The notes beneath the pieces are model-generated. The model worked only from the letters and a program-made list of their open reading frames with translations. It made no database searches and was not told the origin of the DNA. From the NCBI GenBank assembly GCA_963281255.1, contig OY725488.1, forward strand, positions 11,195,524 to 11,259,523: a stretch of 64,000 nucleotides of DNA. The letters run 5' to 3'. Shown in pieces: positions 22,159 to 32,968 of the stretch; within the stretch, counting starts at the first letter, position 1, and every line of letters starts with the position of its first letter. Source of the DNA: Aphrocallistes beatrix. Its lineage: Eukaryota > Porifera > Hexactinellida > Sceptrulophora > Aphrocallistidae. The translations under genes and the position numbers were made by a program.

Positions 22159-23340
22159 CTATATTATTAGTGGTTGGTAGATGATTGGGGTGTGGCGAGA
22201 AACTCCAAATCGTATTCTAAAATCTCGCCATAATCTTGATCCAAAATGAAAAAATGATATCAAAAAGTAGTGAGAAAATAAGCAAATACAACCTATACAA
22301 AATAACACATTCTCAACCCAGTTTACAATGGTAATAGACTTCTTGAGTTGATCAATCTGAGTAGAATCCACCAGTGGAGGCTGATAGAAAACCTTCCCAT
22401 ACGCGAATTCTGTGAAACATGGACTAAAGTAAATGGCTATCGAGGTGACAAAGGTATATTGAGTCACAAACTCAGCAGTAATGAAACACGCTAGACCCAT
22501 GCAATTCAATGTAGCTATGGTACCATACTGTTTCACTAGTCGAATGGATGCTTGAATAGTTGCACTGGGCTTGCAGATAATACCCATATCAATGGTTTGC
22601 CTTTTTAAGGTGTTGTGAAACATACGTATGTGCTTGACCAATAAACCGAGAAAGATAGATTGAATTATTGGTTCGATGATCCGTTGTAGGATCAGTAACT
22701 GTGGTATTACACTGAATACTATTAATATGATGCATACGAGTGAAGTGAGCGAAAGAAAACGCGAGATCCACCTGAAATTCCCAGCAATACCATAATAGCT
22801 ATTATGGAGGTATCTGATGAGACAGATACAGAGAGTCATGGTGAGTAGCATGCCTATCTGTCCTACTGCTAGAACAAAGCTGAGTTCAGGTATGATAGAT
22901 GTAACTGTTTGCATATTTCGTACATTGACATAGTCCAAAGTGCAATTGGATTGTTCAACATTTCCTGGAAAATGTAACGACTGTTTCCCACTGCTCAAGA
23001 AGTATGACGCTGCTAGCACGATTCCATAACAACTGAATGCTATTAGTTCAATAATGTTAATGATGAAGAGGAGAGAATATTTTACTACCTCGATCTTGTG
23101 ATTTTCAGCTAATTGGGAAAAGTTTCCTAAAATATCATATTTTGCCTTTTCTAGCGCTTTCGAGCGTTCTTTATTGAAGAATTGAAGCTTTTTAACAAAA
23201 TAAACACTCCAAAGAAAGTATAAAATTGATGTCAGTAATAAAAATGGTATAAAAATGATGCAATCCATCATAAAAACTATTGAATTCACAATGAAATTTG
23301 ATTTTGCATCGCTGTCACTAGATTTCGATTGTAAATCCAT
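22159..23340 (-). CDS. divergent 7TM paralogue, copy 2
   Basis: This 393-residue intronless frame has the same length class and hydrophobic layout as its neighbours but low sequence identity. Its N-terminus is longer and polar (MDLQSKSSDSDAKSN). Shared landmarks suggest common ancestry. After the first inner loop, HKIEVVKYSLLFIINIIEL parallels YQTEIRKYAYLLLISLSE. The outer loop has FPGNVEQSNCT where others have FPDIENE...LSNCS, and CLIRYLHN parallels SLMKYLTQ. The frame is intact despite this divergence, so it is probably an old, selected member. Molecular function is unknown. Confidence 0.75.
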   Translation of the reverse strand: MDLQSKSSDSDAKSNFIVNSIVFMMDCIIFIPFLLLTSILYFLWSVYFVKKLQFFNKERSKALEKAKYDILGNFSQLAENHKIEVVKYSLLFIINIIELIAFSCYGIVLAASYFLSSGKQSLHFPGNVEQSNCTLDYVNVRNMQTVTSIIPELSFVLAVGQIGMLLTMTLCICLIRYLHNSYYGIAGNFRWISRFLSLTSLVCIILIVFSVIPQLLILQRIIEPIIQSIFLGLLVKHIRMFHNTLKRQTIDMGIICKPSATIQASIRLVKQYGTIATLNCMGLACFITAEFVTQYTFVTSIAIYFSPCFTEFAYGKVFYQPPLVDSTQIDQLKKSITIVNWVENVLFCIGCICLFSHYFLISFFHFGSRLWRDFRIRFGVSRHTPIIYQPLII

Positions 23341-24672
23341 GATTTAACTGTATTTATATAAGTAAATTAACTAAGCATACTATTGTATTACTAAAAGGAA
23401 ATTCTCTCATGGAGATAGTGACTATTAATATGTAGTTTATGCACTAGACAGCAAGCCACAATACCACGTGTATATTGCAGAAAAATTGAAATTAACCTGG
23501 ATTTATTTTGCCTTATCAAATGATTTTATAATTTATATTTTAGAAATATCGAAAGTTCCTTTAAAATTTCTCTAAACCTACTTTTGAAATTAACTTTCCT
23601 GATGGTTAGGTAGAAAACTAGTTAGCATAATATTTCATTGGTTTAGCATCTATCGTTATAGTTGCTCTCATGTGTTGGACGTTTGCTAATATTTGATTAC
23701 AAGGATATATATTAACCTACTTCAAAAATATTACTGAGTAATATGAAGAATTTCTATTACATTCAAAATTGTCCATTTTAAATGATATTGTTATTTACAA
23801 AATTTTTTATTTAGTGTTTTAATATTAAAAACAACTTGGGAGCATTTCTATTTATAGTAATGACCCCAAATCATATCGGTCGGCATACCGCTTGTGCAGT
23901 TCTATTTAAATACCGACCTGATAAAAACTAAATTTAGTCGATCTTAACACTTCGTTGTGTCCAGAAAATTACTTTCACACTTTTACCACCAATGAAGCTA
24001 TTGCTTTGAAGTTTGAAGCATTCTTATCAACGACAGTTTATTGTAGTGCCATGGTAATGATTACTATAGTGAAAATGGAGGTACAAGTATATTGTATAGA
24101 AAGGTGTGAATAATGGTTTCCGTTCCTTTTACAGAAGTGTAAAAATTTCGCTTAGAACTTAATGGTAGACAGAGCTGTATCAACTCATTTTGAGTTGGTA
24201 AAAAACTCATTTTCTCGGGACCAACTCATTCAATTCATTTATATTGTACCAACTACATTAATTAAAAAATATGCTAATGTAATGAAATGAGTCAACTGGA
24301 ATAATATTTAAGTTATAGTAACCCTCTCTCTACCCCTAAGTCAGAAAAATAGATTTAGGTGACATAAATAATCAAATGTAACTAAAATCTTCTCTGCCGA
24401 GGCAACGACATGGTTGATTAATACCTAACTAGAATGAGTCGGTTTGAACCAACTCCTTTTAGTTAAAAAATTCGGTGTTATATGAGCATACTAGCTAAGA
24501 TATCAACCATATTTTAATTACAAGTACCATTCAAAAATATTTCTTATTGAATAAAGTTATGGTTATATGAAATACAATCAAAATGATATATTTAAGATAT
24601 ATCAAATCCTTTTCGAACATATTATACATAAAATACTGTTACATCACGTTTCAGTGATTCACTCCACTAACA
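23341..24672. other. spacer with duplicated block near 23800-24080
   Basis: No gene was recognised. The segment around 23810-24060 (CATATCGGTCGGCATACCG, GTTGTGTCCAGAAAATTACT) recurs at about 27350-27480 and 30415-30690, so it is part of the duplicated array spacer. Confidence 0.6.
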
Positions 24673-25803
24673 TTAAGCAAGGAGTGGATCTTGTAAGTTG
24701 TCAATTTTGTACCTGTATATCTTCTTGGGTGTTCCTCGTATTGACTTGTAGGCTTTACTGAACCAGATATATAATGTTATGCCTGTGAACGGAGATATTG
24801 TGATAATTATCCCACAAATCGAAAATAGATGTCCTAATCTCCAAATGTAAGTTAAAACTCGGATCAATAATGCTATTTGATCAGGTTTCCATGAAATGGG
24901 ATTATAATTTGGAATAAAATTGAAAGGGAATTGGCAATTCCTGTAGAATAAAATGCTAGTTAGAAATCCTGGAAAATACCCTAGTAATTTTGCCACTATG
25001 ATGATGAAGTAACCACAGCATACTATCCGCATCGTATACTTAAAATACTTGTGCTGTCTCAATTGATTTTTGTTCGATCCGAACTGTGCCAGTCTTTCAT
25101 ATGCACTCTGAAGTAGAGAGTATTCAAACTGTTTAACTGCTCTCAGGAAGAAGTAATAGTTAATTGGTAGTACAGTAAGTATTAGCAAAATAGCAAAGTA
25201 CTCTCTCCAAGCTACTCCAAGCATTAACACACACACACTTAAAAGTGCAATATTTCCGATAAAAATTCTGATTTTATAACCTTTTGATGGATACCTGATG
25301 TTCTTTATTCTCTGTGTCAGATACTTCATCAAACTTATGCTGATTACTAAAAGAAATGATTCCAGTATGTTCTGTAGCGTTGAAAGAGTATTAAGTATAG
25401 GATTTGCAGCTTGATGATAATGGAACTTCATTAAATCTGAGTTCTCAACTTGACTACAATTAGACAACCTTAATAGTACCTCGTTCTCAATATCAGGAAA
25501 TGTAATGTAGTTCTGCAGATCCACAAGGGCAGTTATAGAGAATAGGATTATGCAAGTTATTTCACTCAGGTTAATCAGGAGCAAATACGCATACTTTCTT
25601 ATTTCAGTTTGGTAATGGTAACATAATTGTTCGAATTCAGTACGTGAATCTTCTGACTGCTCAGTAATCAAGTGTCTAGCTGCAACTCTCAAATACTTCT
25701 TGGACTGAGAGATCCGATAACTGAACACTATCATCCAGTACAAACTCAATACTAAGAAAATAATAGAAAATAAGAATATTACAGCGATGTTTAATTGATC
25801 CAT
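24673..25803 (-). CDS. 7TM family protein, copy 3
   Basis: This 376-residue intronless frame can serve as the type copy. Predicted membrane segments are near 5-28, 72-95, 136-160, 178-199, 202-222, 260-287 and 322-349. The basic first inner loop (29-71) is the most conserved part. Cys116 lies in an NCS sequon between segments 2 and 3, and Cys290 lies in FYRNCQFPF between segments 6 and 7. The tail is short and basic and ends NLQDPLLA, which recurs in most copies. It is very close to copy 4 in the first 100 residues. There is no signal peptide apart from segment 1. It is probably a surface receptor or channel-like protein; the ligand and partner cannot be inferred. Confidence 0.87.
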   Translation of the reverse strand: MDQLNIAVIFLFSIIFLVLSLYWMIVFSYRISQSKKYLRVAARHLITEQSEDSRTEFEQLCYHYQTEIRKYAYLLLINLSEITCIILFSITALVDLQNYITFPDIENEVLLRLSNCSQVENSDLMKFHYHQAANPILNTLSTLQNILESFLLVISISLMKYLTQRIKNIRYPSKGYKIRIFIGNIALLSVCVLMLGVAWREYFAILLILTVLPINYYFFLRAVKQFEYSLLQSAYERLAQFGSNKNQLRQHKYFKYTMRIVCCGYFIIIVAKLLGYFPGFLTSILFYRNCQFPFNFIPNYNPISWKPDQIALLIRVLTYIWRLGHLFSICGIIITISPFTGITLYIWFSKAYKSIRGTPKKIYRYKIDNLQDPLLA

Positions 25804-25860
25804 AATTTTAATTCACAAGAGATGTTAAATTTTGCAAATATAATTTTTGGTGAAATTATA

Positions 25861-25880
25861 ACTATTTATATTTATCTCAT
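25861..25880 (-). promoter_or_regulatory. TATA and GATA motifs of 7TM copy 3
   Basis: On the minus strand GATGAGATAAATATAAATAG places a GATA word directly before a TATA box, about 58 bp from the ATG. The same 20 bases occur upstream of copy 4. Confidence 0.6.
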
Positions 25881-26359
25881 CTAATTGTACAAAGATTAGT
25901 GTGTGTGTGTGTGTTGACTAATTTCCACTGATAATTAGCTGGAATTTCCACTGATAATTTATTGAACTTGGAATATCACTCTCACCTGATCCCATCGAGT
26001 AATATTATGTAATGCTTGAAGAGTCCAGGGTATTTTTCTTTAACATTACTGTCGACTAAGATACGATGCAGTAATACTTTTACAATTGACCTTCTATGGT
26101 AAATATATTATGTTAGATGATCTAAGCAAGAAATGATTGAATTGCTGGTGATATCCCTAGAGTGCTAATGGTTACATACAATAAAGGACTGAACTCTTTC
26201 TACGAATACAGCAAGTTATGGAAATTGCATCAGGAATAAAAAGGTGTGAAATAAGCACATAATCACTTTTATTGTTATACCGTATGAATAAATTAGTATG
26301 TATATACGAATGATATAATACAGCCAAATTGTTAATTAAGATATAGTGAAATGCATATA

Positions 26360-26544
26360 CAGTTAGGGTCGCTTATTGTGAACCACCAGGGGACCAAAAA
26401 ATCTATTCATAATAGAGATACTTCATATTAAGCGAACTTGATTCAATACGAATCCTATCTAAAAAATGAAATTGGGACCAGGAGGTTAGTTCATAATAAA
26501 CGAATGTTCATATTAAGCGGGTTCATAATAAGCGACCCTGACTG
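26360..26544. mobile_element. 185-bp pogo/Tigger-like MITE
   Basis: Ends CAGTTAGGGTCGCTTATT and AATAAGCGACCCTGACTG are near-perfect inverted repeats flanked by TA. A partial related sequence occurs at about 29930-29990. It lies in the spacer of the copy 3 unit. Confidence 0.8.
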
Positions 26545-26569
26545 TATGTATATACATACATATCAGTGC

Positions 26570-27300
26570 TTTCTTTCTCACAAGCTAAGAAAATGAAGTA
26601 TATTAGCAAATTAAACGTATTGATGTAAATGGATTGAAACACTCTTGTTGAGAGATTTATTGTATGCACGTACGTATGCATATAATCACTATTAGCTAAG
26701 CTTAATCACCATAGGAGAATAAACTTTTCTATGCGCAAGAATTATTAATCGATATATTATTTAACAGTATGTTGTGGCTACTTCTGATAATAGTTAAGAG
26801 ATGATTTAAGCAATTCATATAATTGTTTCTATGTTTGCGTTCAGTGCAAGTAGAAATTTCCTACTCGGCAAAGAACATTTGTGCTTAATTGCGGATACTT
26901 ATATGACAAATTTGGCAGTTTTATATGATAAATCATCTAAAAATGCTACTTAATAATTTTCCCCAAAAATATGATACCGGTACCTAATTTTATAAAATCA
27001 TTCTCTTTTCGACTTAAGAGCCCAATAATGTACAATTGAAAGTAACTGATGAAACCCATAATTTTGTCTAAAAATCAGGGTTGCCTTTAACCTACTGAAA
27101 AGCAATTTGGCGTCGAAATATATTTTGTTCCATTTTTTGTGTGTTTCCATTACTGTGCCCTATTTTAGGAATTTTATCTGTGTTGTTTTGTATATATTTA
27201 TCTTAACATTACTTGTAAATTGAAATGAATAGCTATATTATGCACATTTATGAATCTTATAATCTCATTATCAATAGTTTGAGGAGCATAAGTGTGCTCT
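26570..27300. repeat. 7TM array spacer block S, copy 2
   Basis: This block is collinear with 19680-20350 upstream of copy 1, including TAAACTTTTCTATGCGCAAG and CAATTTGGCGTCG. It belongs to the duplicated unit of copy 3 and has no coding signal. Confidence 0.75.
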
Positions 27301-27679
27301 TAAGTGTGTTCAGCTAGTCAGTTAGTTAAATAATATTGTTATTTACAAAATACATTTTTTATTTATAGTGTTTTTAATATTAAAAGCAGCTTGGGAGCAT
27401 TTCTATTTATACTTAAGTAGTAAAGACCCCAAATCATATCGGTCGGCATACCGTTTGTGCAGTTCTATTTAAAAAACCTCTAACCTGTCTTGAAATTCGG
27501 TTTTATATGAGCATACATATTTATAATTGCTAAGGTATCAACAGTATTTTATTTGTTATTCAGAAATATTTTCTATATTTAGCATCAAAATGATATATTT
27601 AAGATATATCAAATCCTTTTCAAACATATTATACATAAAATACTGTTACATCACGTTTCACTGATTCACTCCACTAACA

Positions 27680-28804
27680 TTAAGCAAGGAGTGGATCCTG
27701 TAAGTTGTCTATTTTGTATCTGTATATCTTCATGGATGTTCCCCGTATTGACTTGTAGGCTTGAACGAACCATTTAGATAATGTTATCCCTGTGAACGGA
27801 GATATTGTGATAATTACCCCACAAATCGAAAATAGATGTCCTAATCTCAAGATGTAAGTTAGAACTCGGATCAATAATGCTATTTGATCAGGTTTCCATG
27901 AAATGGGATTATAATTTGGAGTAAAATTGAAAGGGAATTGACAATTCCTGTAGAATAAAATGCTAGTTAGAAATCCTGGGAAATAGATTAGTAACTTTGC
28001 AACTAAGATGATGAAGTAACCACAACATACTGTCCGCATCGTATACTTGAAATACTTGTACTGTTTAAATTCATTTTTGTTCGATCCGAACTGTGCCAGT
28101 CTTTCATATGCACTCTGAAGTAGAGAGTATTCAAACTGTTTAACTGCTTTCAGGAATAAGTAATAGTAAATTGGTTGCACAATGTGTATTAACAAAATAG
28201 CAAAGTACTCTCTCCAAGCTACTCCAAGCGTTAAAACACACACAATTGCAAGTGCAATATTTCCGATAAAAATTCTGATTTTATAACATTTTGATGGATA
28301 CCTGATGTTCTTTATTCTCTGTGTCAGATACTTCATCAAACTTATACTGAATACTCCGAGAAATAATTCCAATATGTTCTGAAGCATTGAAAGAGTATTA
28401 AGTATAGGATTTGCTTGATGATAATGGAACTTCATTAAATTTGAATTCTCAAATTTACTACAATTAGACAACCTTAATGATGCCTCTTTCTCAATATCAG
28501 GAAATGTAATGTAGTTCAGATCCACAAGGGCAGTTATAGAGAGTAGGATCATGCAAAATGTTTCACTCAGATTAATCAGGAGTAAATACGCATACTTTCT
28601 TATTTCAGTTTGGTAATGGTAACAGAATTGTTCGAATTCAGTACGTGAATCTTCTGACTGCTCAGTAATCAAGTGTCTAGCTGCAACTCTCAAATACTTC
28701 TTGGACTGAGAGATCCGATAACTGAACACTATCACCCAGTACAAACTCAATACTAAGAAAATAATAGAAAATAAGAATATTACAGCGATGTTTAATTGAT
28801 CCAT
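27680..28804 (-). CDS. 7TM family protein, copy 4
   Basis: This 374-residue intronless frame is near-identical to copy 3 over the first inner loop and in the C-terminal third (NYNPISWKPDQIALLIRVLTY). One Ala codon is missing in the HYHQANPIL segment, where others have HYHQAANPI. The layout of seven membrane segments, the two outer-loop Cys and the NLQDPLLA tail are kept. The frame is fully open, and the promoter has the shared TATA box. It is probably functional. Its 3' flank (CATCACGTTTCA.TGATTCACTCC) is also shared with copies 3, 5 and 6. Confidence 0.87.
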   Translation of the reverse strand: MDQLNIAVIFLFSIIFLVLSLYWVIVFSYRISQSKKYLRVAARHLITEQSEDSRTEFEQFCYHYQTEIRKYAYLLLINLSETFCMILLSITALVDLNYITFPDIEKEASLRLSNCSKFENSNLMKFHYHQANPILNTLSMLQNILELFLGVFSISLMKYLTQRIKNIRYPSKCYKIRIFIGNIALAIVCVLTLGVAWREYFAILLIHIVQPIYYYLFLKAVKQFEYSLLQSAYERLAQFGSNKNEFKQYKYFKYTMRTVCCGYFIILVAKLLIYFPGFLTSILFYRNCQFPFNFTPNYNPISWKPDQIALLIRVLTYILRLGHLFSICGVIITISPFTGITLSKWFVQAYKSIRGTSMKIYRYKIDNLQDPLLA

Positions 28805-28861
28805 AATTTTAATTCACAAGAGATGTTAAATTTTGCAAATATAATTTTTGGTGAAATTATA

Positions 28862-28881
28862 ACTATTTATATTTATCTCAT
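28862..28881 (-). promoter_or_regulatory. TATA and GATA motifs of 7TM copy 4; unoccupied Ginger site
   Basis: TATAAATAG with an upstream GATAAA lies about 58 bp from the ATG. The equivalent position in copy 5 is where the Ginger element has inserted, so this is a paralogous empty site. Confidence 0.6.
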
Positions 28882-29304
28882 CTAATTGTACAAAGTTTAG
28901 TGTGTGTGTTTTAACTGGATTTCCACTGATAATTACTTCAACATGGAATATCACTCTCATCTGATTCCTATCGAGTAATATTATGTAATGCTTGAGAATA
29001 GTCTAGGGTATTTTTCTTTGATGTAGAGAAGAACATTATTGTCAACTAAGATACGATGCAGTAATACTTTTCGATCACAATTGACCTTCTACGGTATGTA
29101 AATATATATATTATGTTATATGATCTAAGCAAGAAATGATTTCAGATTGATTTGCTGGTAATATCCCTAGAGTGCTAATGTTACATACAATAAAGGACTA
29201 AACTCTTTCTACGAATACAGCAAGTTATGAAAATTGCATCAGCTACTGTTTGGTAATATTGTTATGGAAAAAGTTCAGGTAATTACTGTTGGTAATTATT
29301 GTTT

Positions 29305-29923
29305 AAATATTTAGATGCACACTCTTCGAGTAGTTTTCTTTGATCATCAAGTATGCACTATAAAATTTTTCAAGCAATTAGGAGATGATTTAGTGGTCGC
29401 GCGCAATGTAGGCTCCTCCTGGTGCAGATTTATCATGGGATATGTCCGGTTTGAGGCTTAAAGTTGTAAAAGGCATAATTCTGAAATTCAAATATAAGTA
29501 ACTGTATTTTTGTGATATTTGGGGGTGGTTTTATATCAGCTAATAATACATTTTAATGACCTAAAAGCTACCTGTGGATATTGGTGAAACATTTGCGACC
29601 CTCAATAATTTCAATGAAGGAGACTGGTCGCAACTGTTTTCACCAATATATCCGAATCGGTAGCTTTCAGATCATTAAAATGTATTATTAGCTGATATAA
29701 AACCACCCCCAAATATCACAAAAATACAGTTACTTACGTTTGAATTTCAGAATTATACCTTTTACAACTTTAAGCCTCAAACCGGACATATCCCATGATA
29801 AATCTGCACCAGGAGGAGCCTACATTGCGCGACCACTAAATCATCTCCTAATTGTTTGGAAATTTTACAGTGCATACCTGGTGATCAATGTCAACTATTC
29901 GAAGAGTGTGCATCTAAATATTT
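29305..29923. mobile_element. fold-back element with 300-bp arms
   Basis: The left arm starts AAATATTTAGATGCACACTC and the right arm ends with its complement. The arms pair over roughly 300 bp each around a centre near 29615. They include CCGGACATATCCCATGAT and its complement, and the GGAGATGATTTAGTGG pair. No ORF is conserved. A degraded copy is at 5112-5500. It lies within the copy 4 spacer only, so it inserted after that unit was duplicated. Confidence 0.75.
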
Positions 29924-29989
29924 CAATATAGTCAGGTTCGCTTATTATGAACCCGCTTAATATTAAAATTCGTTTATTGTGAGCAAAAA

Positions 29990-30410
29990 ATATTAATCGA
30001 TATATTCTTGCAGCAGTATGTTGTGGCTACTTCTGATAATTAGTTAAGAGATGATTTAAGCAATTCACATAATTGTTTCTAATGTTTGCATTCTGTGCCA
30101 GTAGAAATTTCCTGCTCGGTATGGAAAATTTGGCAGTATTATAAAATAAATCATTTAAAAATGCTACTTAGTAATTTTCCCCAAATATGGTACCTAATTT
30201 AATAAAATCATTGTGTTCCCATTACTGTGCCCTATTTTAGGCATTTCATCTGTGTTGTTTTGTATAGATTTATCTTAACAAAACTTGTAAATTGAAATGA
30301 ATAGCTGTATTATGCACATTTATGAATCTTATAATCTCATTATCAGTAGTTTGAGGAGCTTAAGTGTGCTCTTAAGTGTGTTCAGCTAGTCAGTTAGTTA
30401 AATGATATTG
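29990..30410. repeat. 7TM array spacer block S, copy 3 (shortened)
   Basis: This block belongs to the copy 4 unit. It keeps AATATTAATCGATATATTC and TATTATGCACATTTATGAAT but lacks a middle part present in the other copies. Duplicated sequence shared with 23810-24060 follows at 30415-30690. Confidence 0.7.
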
Positions 30411-30827
30411 TTATTTACAAAAGACATTTTTATTTATAGTGTTTTTAATATTAAAAGCAGCTTGAGAGCATTTCTATTTATAGTAATGACCCCAAATCAT
30501 ATCGGTCGGCATACCGTTTGTGCAGTTCTATTTAAATACCGACCTGATAAAAACTAAATTTAGTCAACTTAACATTTCGTTGTGTCCAGAAAATTACTTT
30601 CACACTTTTACCACCAATAAAGTTATTGCTTTGAAGTTTGAAGCATTCTTATCAACGACAGTTTATTGTAGTGCCATGCAATATTACTATTGTGAAAATG
30701 AGGTATATGTCTCAAGGCCACTCTCTCCTATCAAGTTATTGTGTCTATCTACATCTCTAAAATCCCTAGGTAAATCATTGAATGCAAAAGCCTCTAACCT
30801 GTCTTGAAATTCGGTTTTATATGAGCA

Positions 30828-30905
30828 CAAGCGCGCTTCGCTTGCTTGCGCTGCGCGGCTTGCAGACACTACGTGTCTGCAGATTTACCCAGTGAGCGCT
30901 TGCGG
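30828..30905 (-). mobile_element. GC-rich 3' end of Helitron-like repeat
   Basis: GCGCGCTTCGCTTGCTTGCG and the GCAGACACTACGTGTCTGC palindrome match the 3' terminal region of the Helitron-like family in reverse. The body of the element is not obvious beyond it. A related 5'-region fragment (CAATTCTTCAATCAATTCGG) lies near 31528-31548. Confidence 0.5.
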
Positions 30906-31771
30906 ATATTAGAGAAACAATACGTCGCATTCTTGTTTTATACTAATTACGCTGGATTGTCATTTGTCTATGGTTACATTAATGAAATCAGAATTGTAGC
31001 AGAAATTTTGTTTCGTGATAAATATAATTTACTTCGTATTAAGTCTTAAGTCAACTATCCTGAATGTAAGCTCAATTTGAATTCACAAAGTTCACATTGC
31101 TAAAGATTATTATACTTAAATAATCAATTCCAGTCCATGTCGTTAAAAGTTATTTTATGATCGAATTGATTGATCGTAGCATATAACACACTTTAATTGT
31201 TGTTAACAATCAAATTATAGACTCAAAATAGCAGTATTCAATTATTTATATGAAATAGAATCGTGTGAATGGCATTATAAAAGGCTGATAATTGATTGGT
31301 TCACATAAACCAATGAATTTCAATCACAAATAGTTATTTTGATTGTATGCATAAGTCCCTACTATTTTATTCCAATGTATTTGCATTATAAAATAATCGA
31401 ATTTGATTGGTCAGCACATTTTGTCACCTATCTCGGCGAGGTGTGAACATTTCGCTTAGATCTTCGAACTTAATCCTAGATTCATCATTTGACACCTACC
31501 TGCCAATTTTCGTATTTCTATGACTTGCCAATTCTTCAATCAATTCGGACAAACAAACAAAAACAAAAAACAAAAAAAATAATCCTAGCATTTTAATATA
31601 TAAGATACATATATATAATTGCTAAAGTATCAACAATATTTTATTTGTTATTCAGAAATATTTTCTATATTTAGCATCGAAATGATATATTTAAGATATA
31701 ACAAATCCTTTTCAAACATATTATACATAAAATACTGTTACATCACGTTTCAGTGATTCACTCCACTAACA
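30906..31771. other. array spacer without recognised gene
   Basis: AT-rich DNA between the copy 4 and copy 5 units. No coding signal was found. The last 180 bases belong to the shared 3' flank of the 7TM genes. Confidence 0.5.
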
Positions 31772-32902
31772 TTAAGCAAGGAGTGGATCCTGTAAGTTTT
31801 CAATTTTGTATCTGTATATCTTCTTAGAAGTTCCTCGTATTGACTTGTAGGCTTTACTGAACCAGATATATAATGTTATGCCTGTGAACGGAGATATTGT
31901 GATAATTATCCCACAAACAGCAAATAGATGTCCTAATCTCTAAATGTAAGTTAGAACTCGGATCAATAATGTTATCTGATCAGGTTTCCATGAAATGGGA
32001 TTATAATTTGGAGTAAAATTGAAAGGGAATTGGCAATTCCTGTAGAATAAAATGCTAGTTAGAAATCCTGGAAAATACCCTATTAATCTTGCCACTAAGA
32101 TGATGAAGTAACCACAACATACTGTCCGCATCGTATACTTAAAATACTTGTACTGTTTAAATTCATTTTTGTTCGATCCGAACTGTGCCAGTCTTTCATA
32201 TGCACTCTGAAGTAGAGAGTATTCAAACTGTTTAACTGCTTTCAGGAAGAAGTAATAGTTAATTGATAGTACAGTAAGTATTAGCAAAATAGCAAAGTAC
32301 TCTCTCCAAGCTACTCCAAGCGTTAAAATACTCACACTTAAAAGTGCAATATTTCCGATAAAAATTCTGATTTTATAACCTTTTGATGGATATTTGATGT
32401 TCTTTATTCTCTGTGTCAGATACTTCATCAAACTGATGCTGAATACTAAGGTAAATAATTCCAGTACGTTCTGTAGCGTTGAAAGTGTATTAAGTATAGG
32501 ATTTGCAGCTTGATGATAATGGAACTTCATTAAATCTGAGTTCTCAACTTTACTACAATTAGATAACCTTAATAGTACCTCGTTCTCAATATCAGGAAAT
32601 GTAATGTAGTTCTGCAGATCCACAAGGGCACTTATAGGGAATATGATTATACAAGATGTTTCACTCAGGTTAATCAGGAGTAAATACGCATACTTTCTTA
32701 TTTCAGTTTGGTAATGGTAACATATTTGTTCGAATTCAGTACGTGAATCTTCTGACTGCTCAGTAATCAAGTGTCTAGCTGCAACTCTCAAATACTTCCT
32801 GAACTGATAGATCCGATAACTGAACACTATCATCCAGTACAAACTCAGTACTGAGTAAATGATGGAAAATAAGAATACTATAGCGATGTTGAATTGATCC
32901 AT
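31772..32902 (-). pseudogene. 7TM family copy 5, nonsense-truncated
   Basis: Apart from one codon the 377-codon frame is intact and the same length as copy 3. The Trp codon at position 321 (TGG in the paralogues) is TAG at 31940-31942. The predicted product stops at 320 residues, just before membrane segment 7 and the C-tail. Downstream sequence still reads in frame through LQDPLLA, so the mutation looks recent. A Ginger transposon sits 66 bp upstream of the ATG, in the TATA box. Both changes argue against normal expression. A truncated 6TM product cannot be excluded. Confidence 0.85.
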
Positions 32903-32968
32903 AATTTTAATTCACAAGAGAAGATACTAAATTTTGCAAATATAATTTTAATGAAATTATGACATTTA

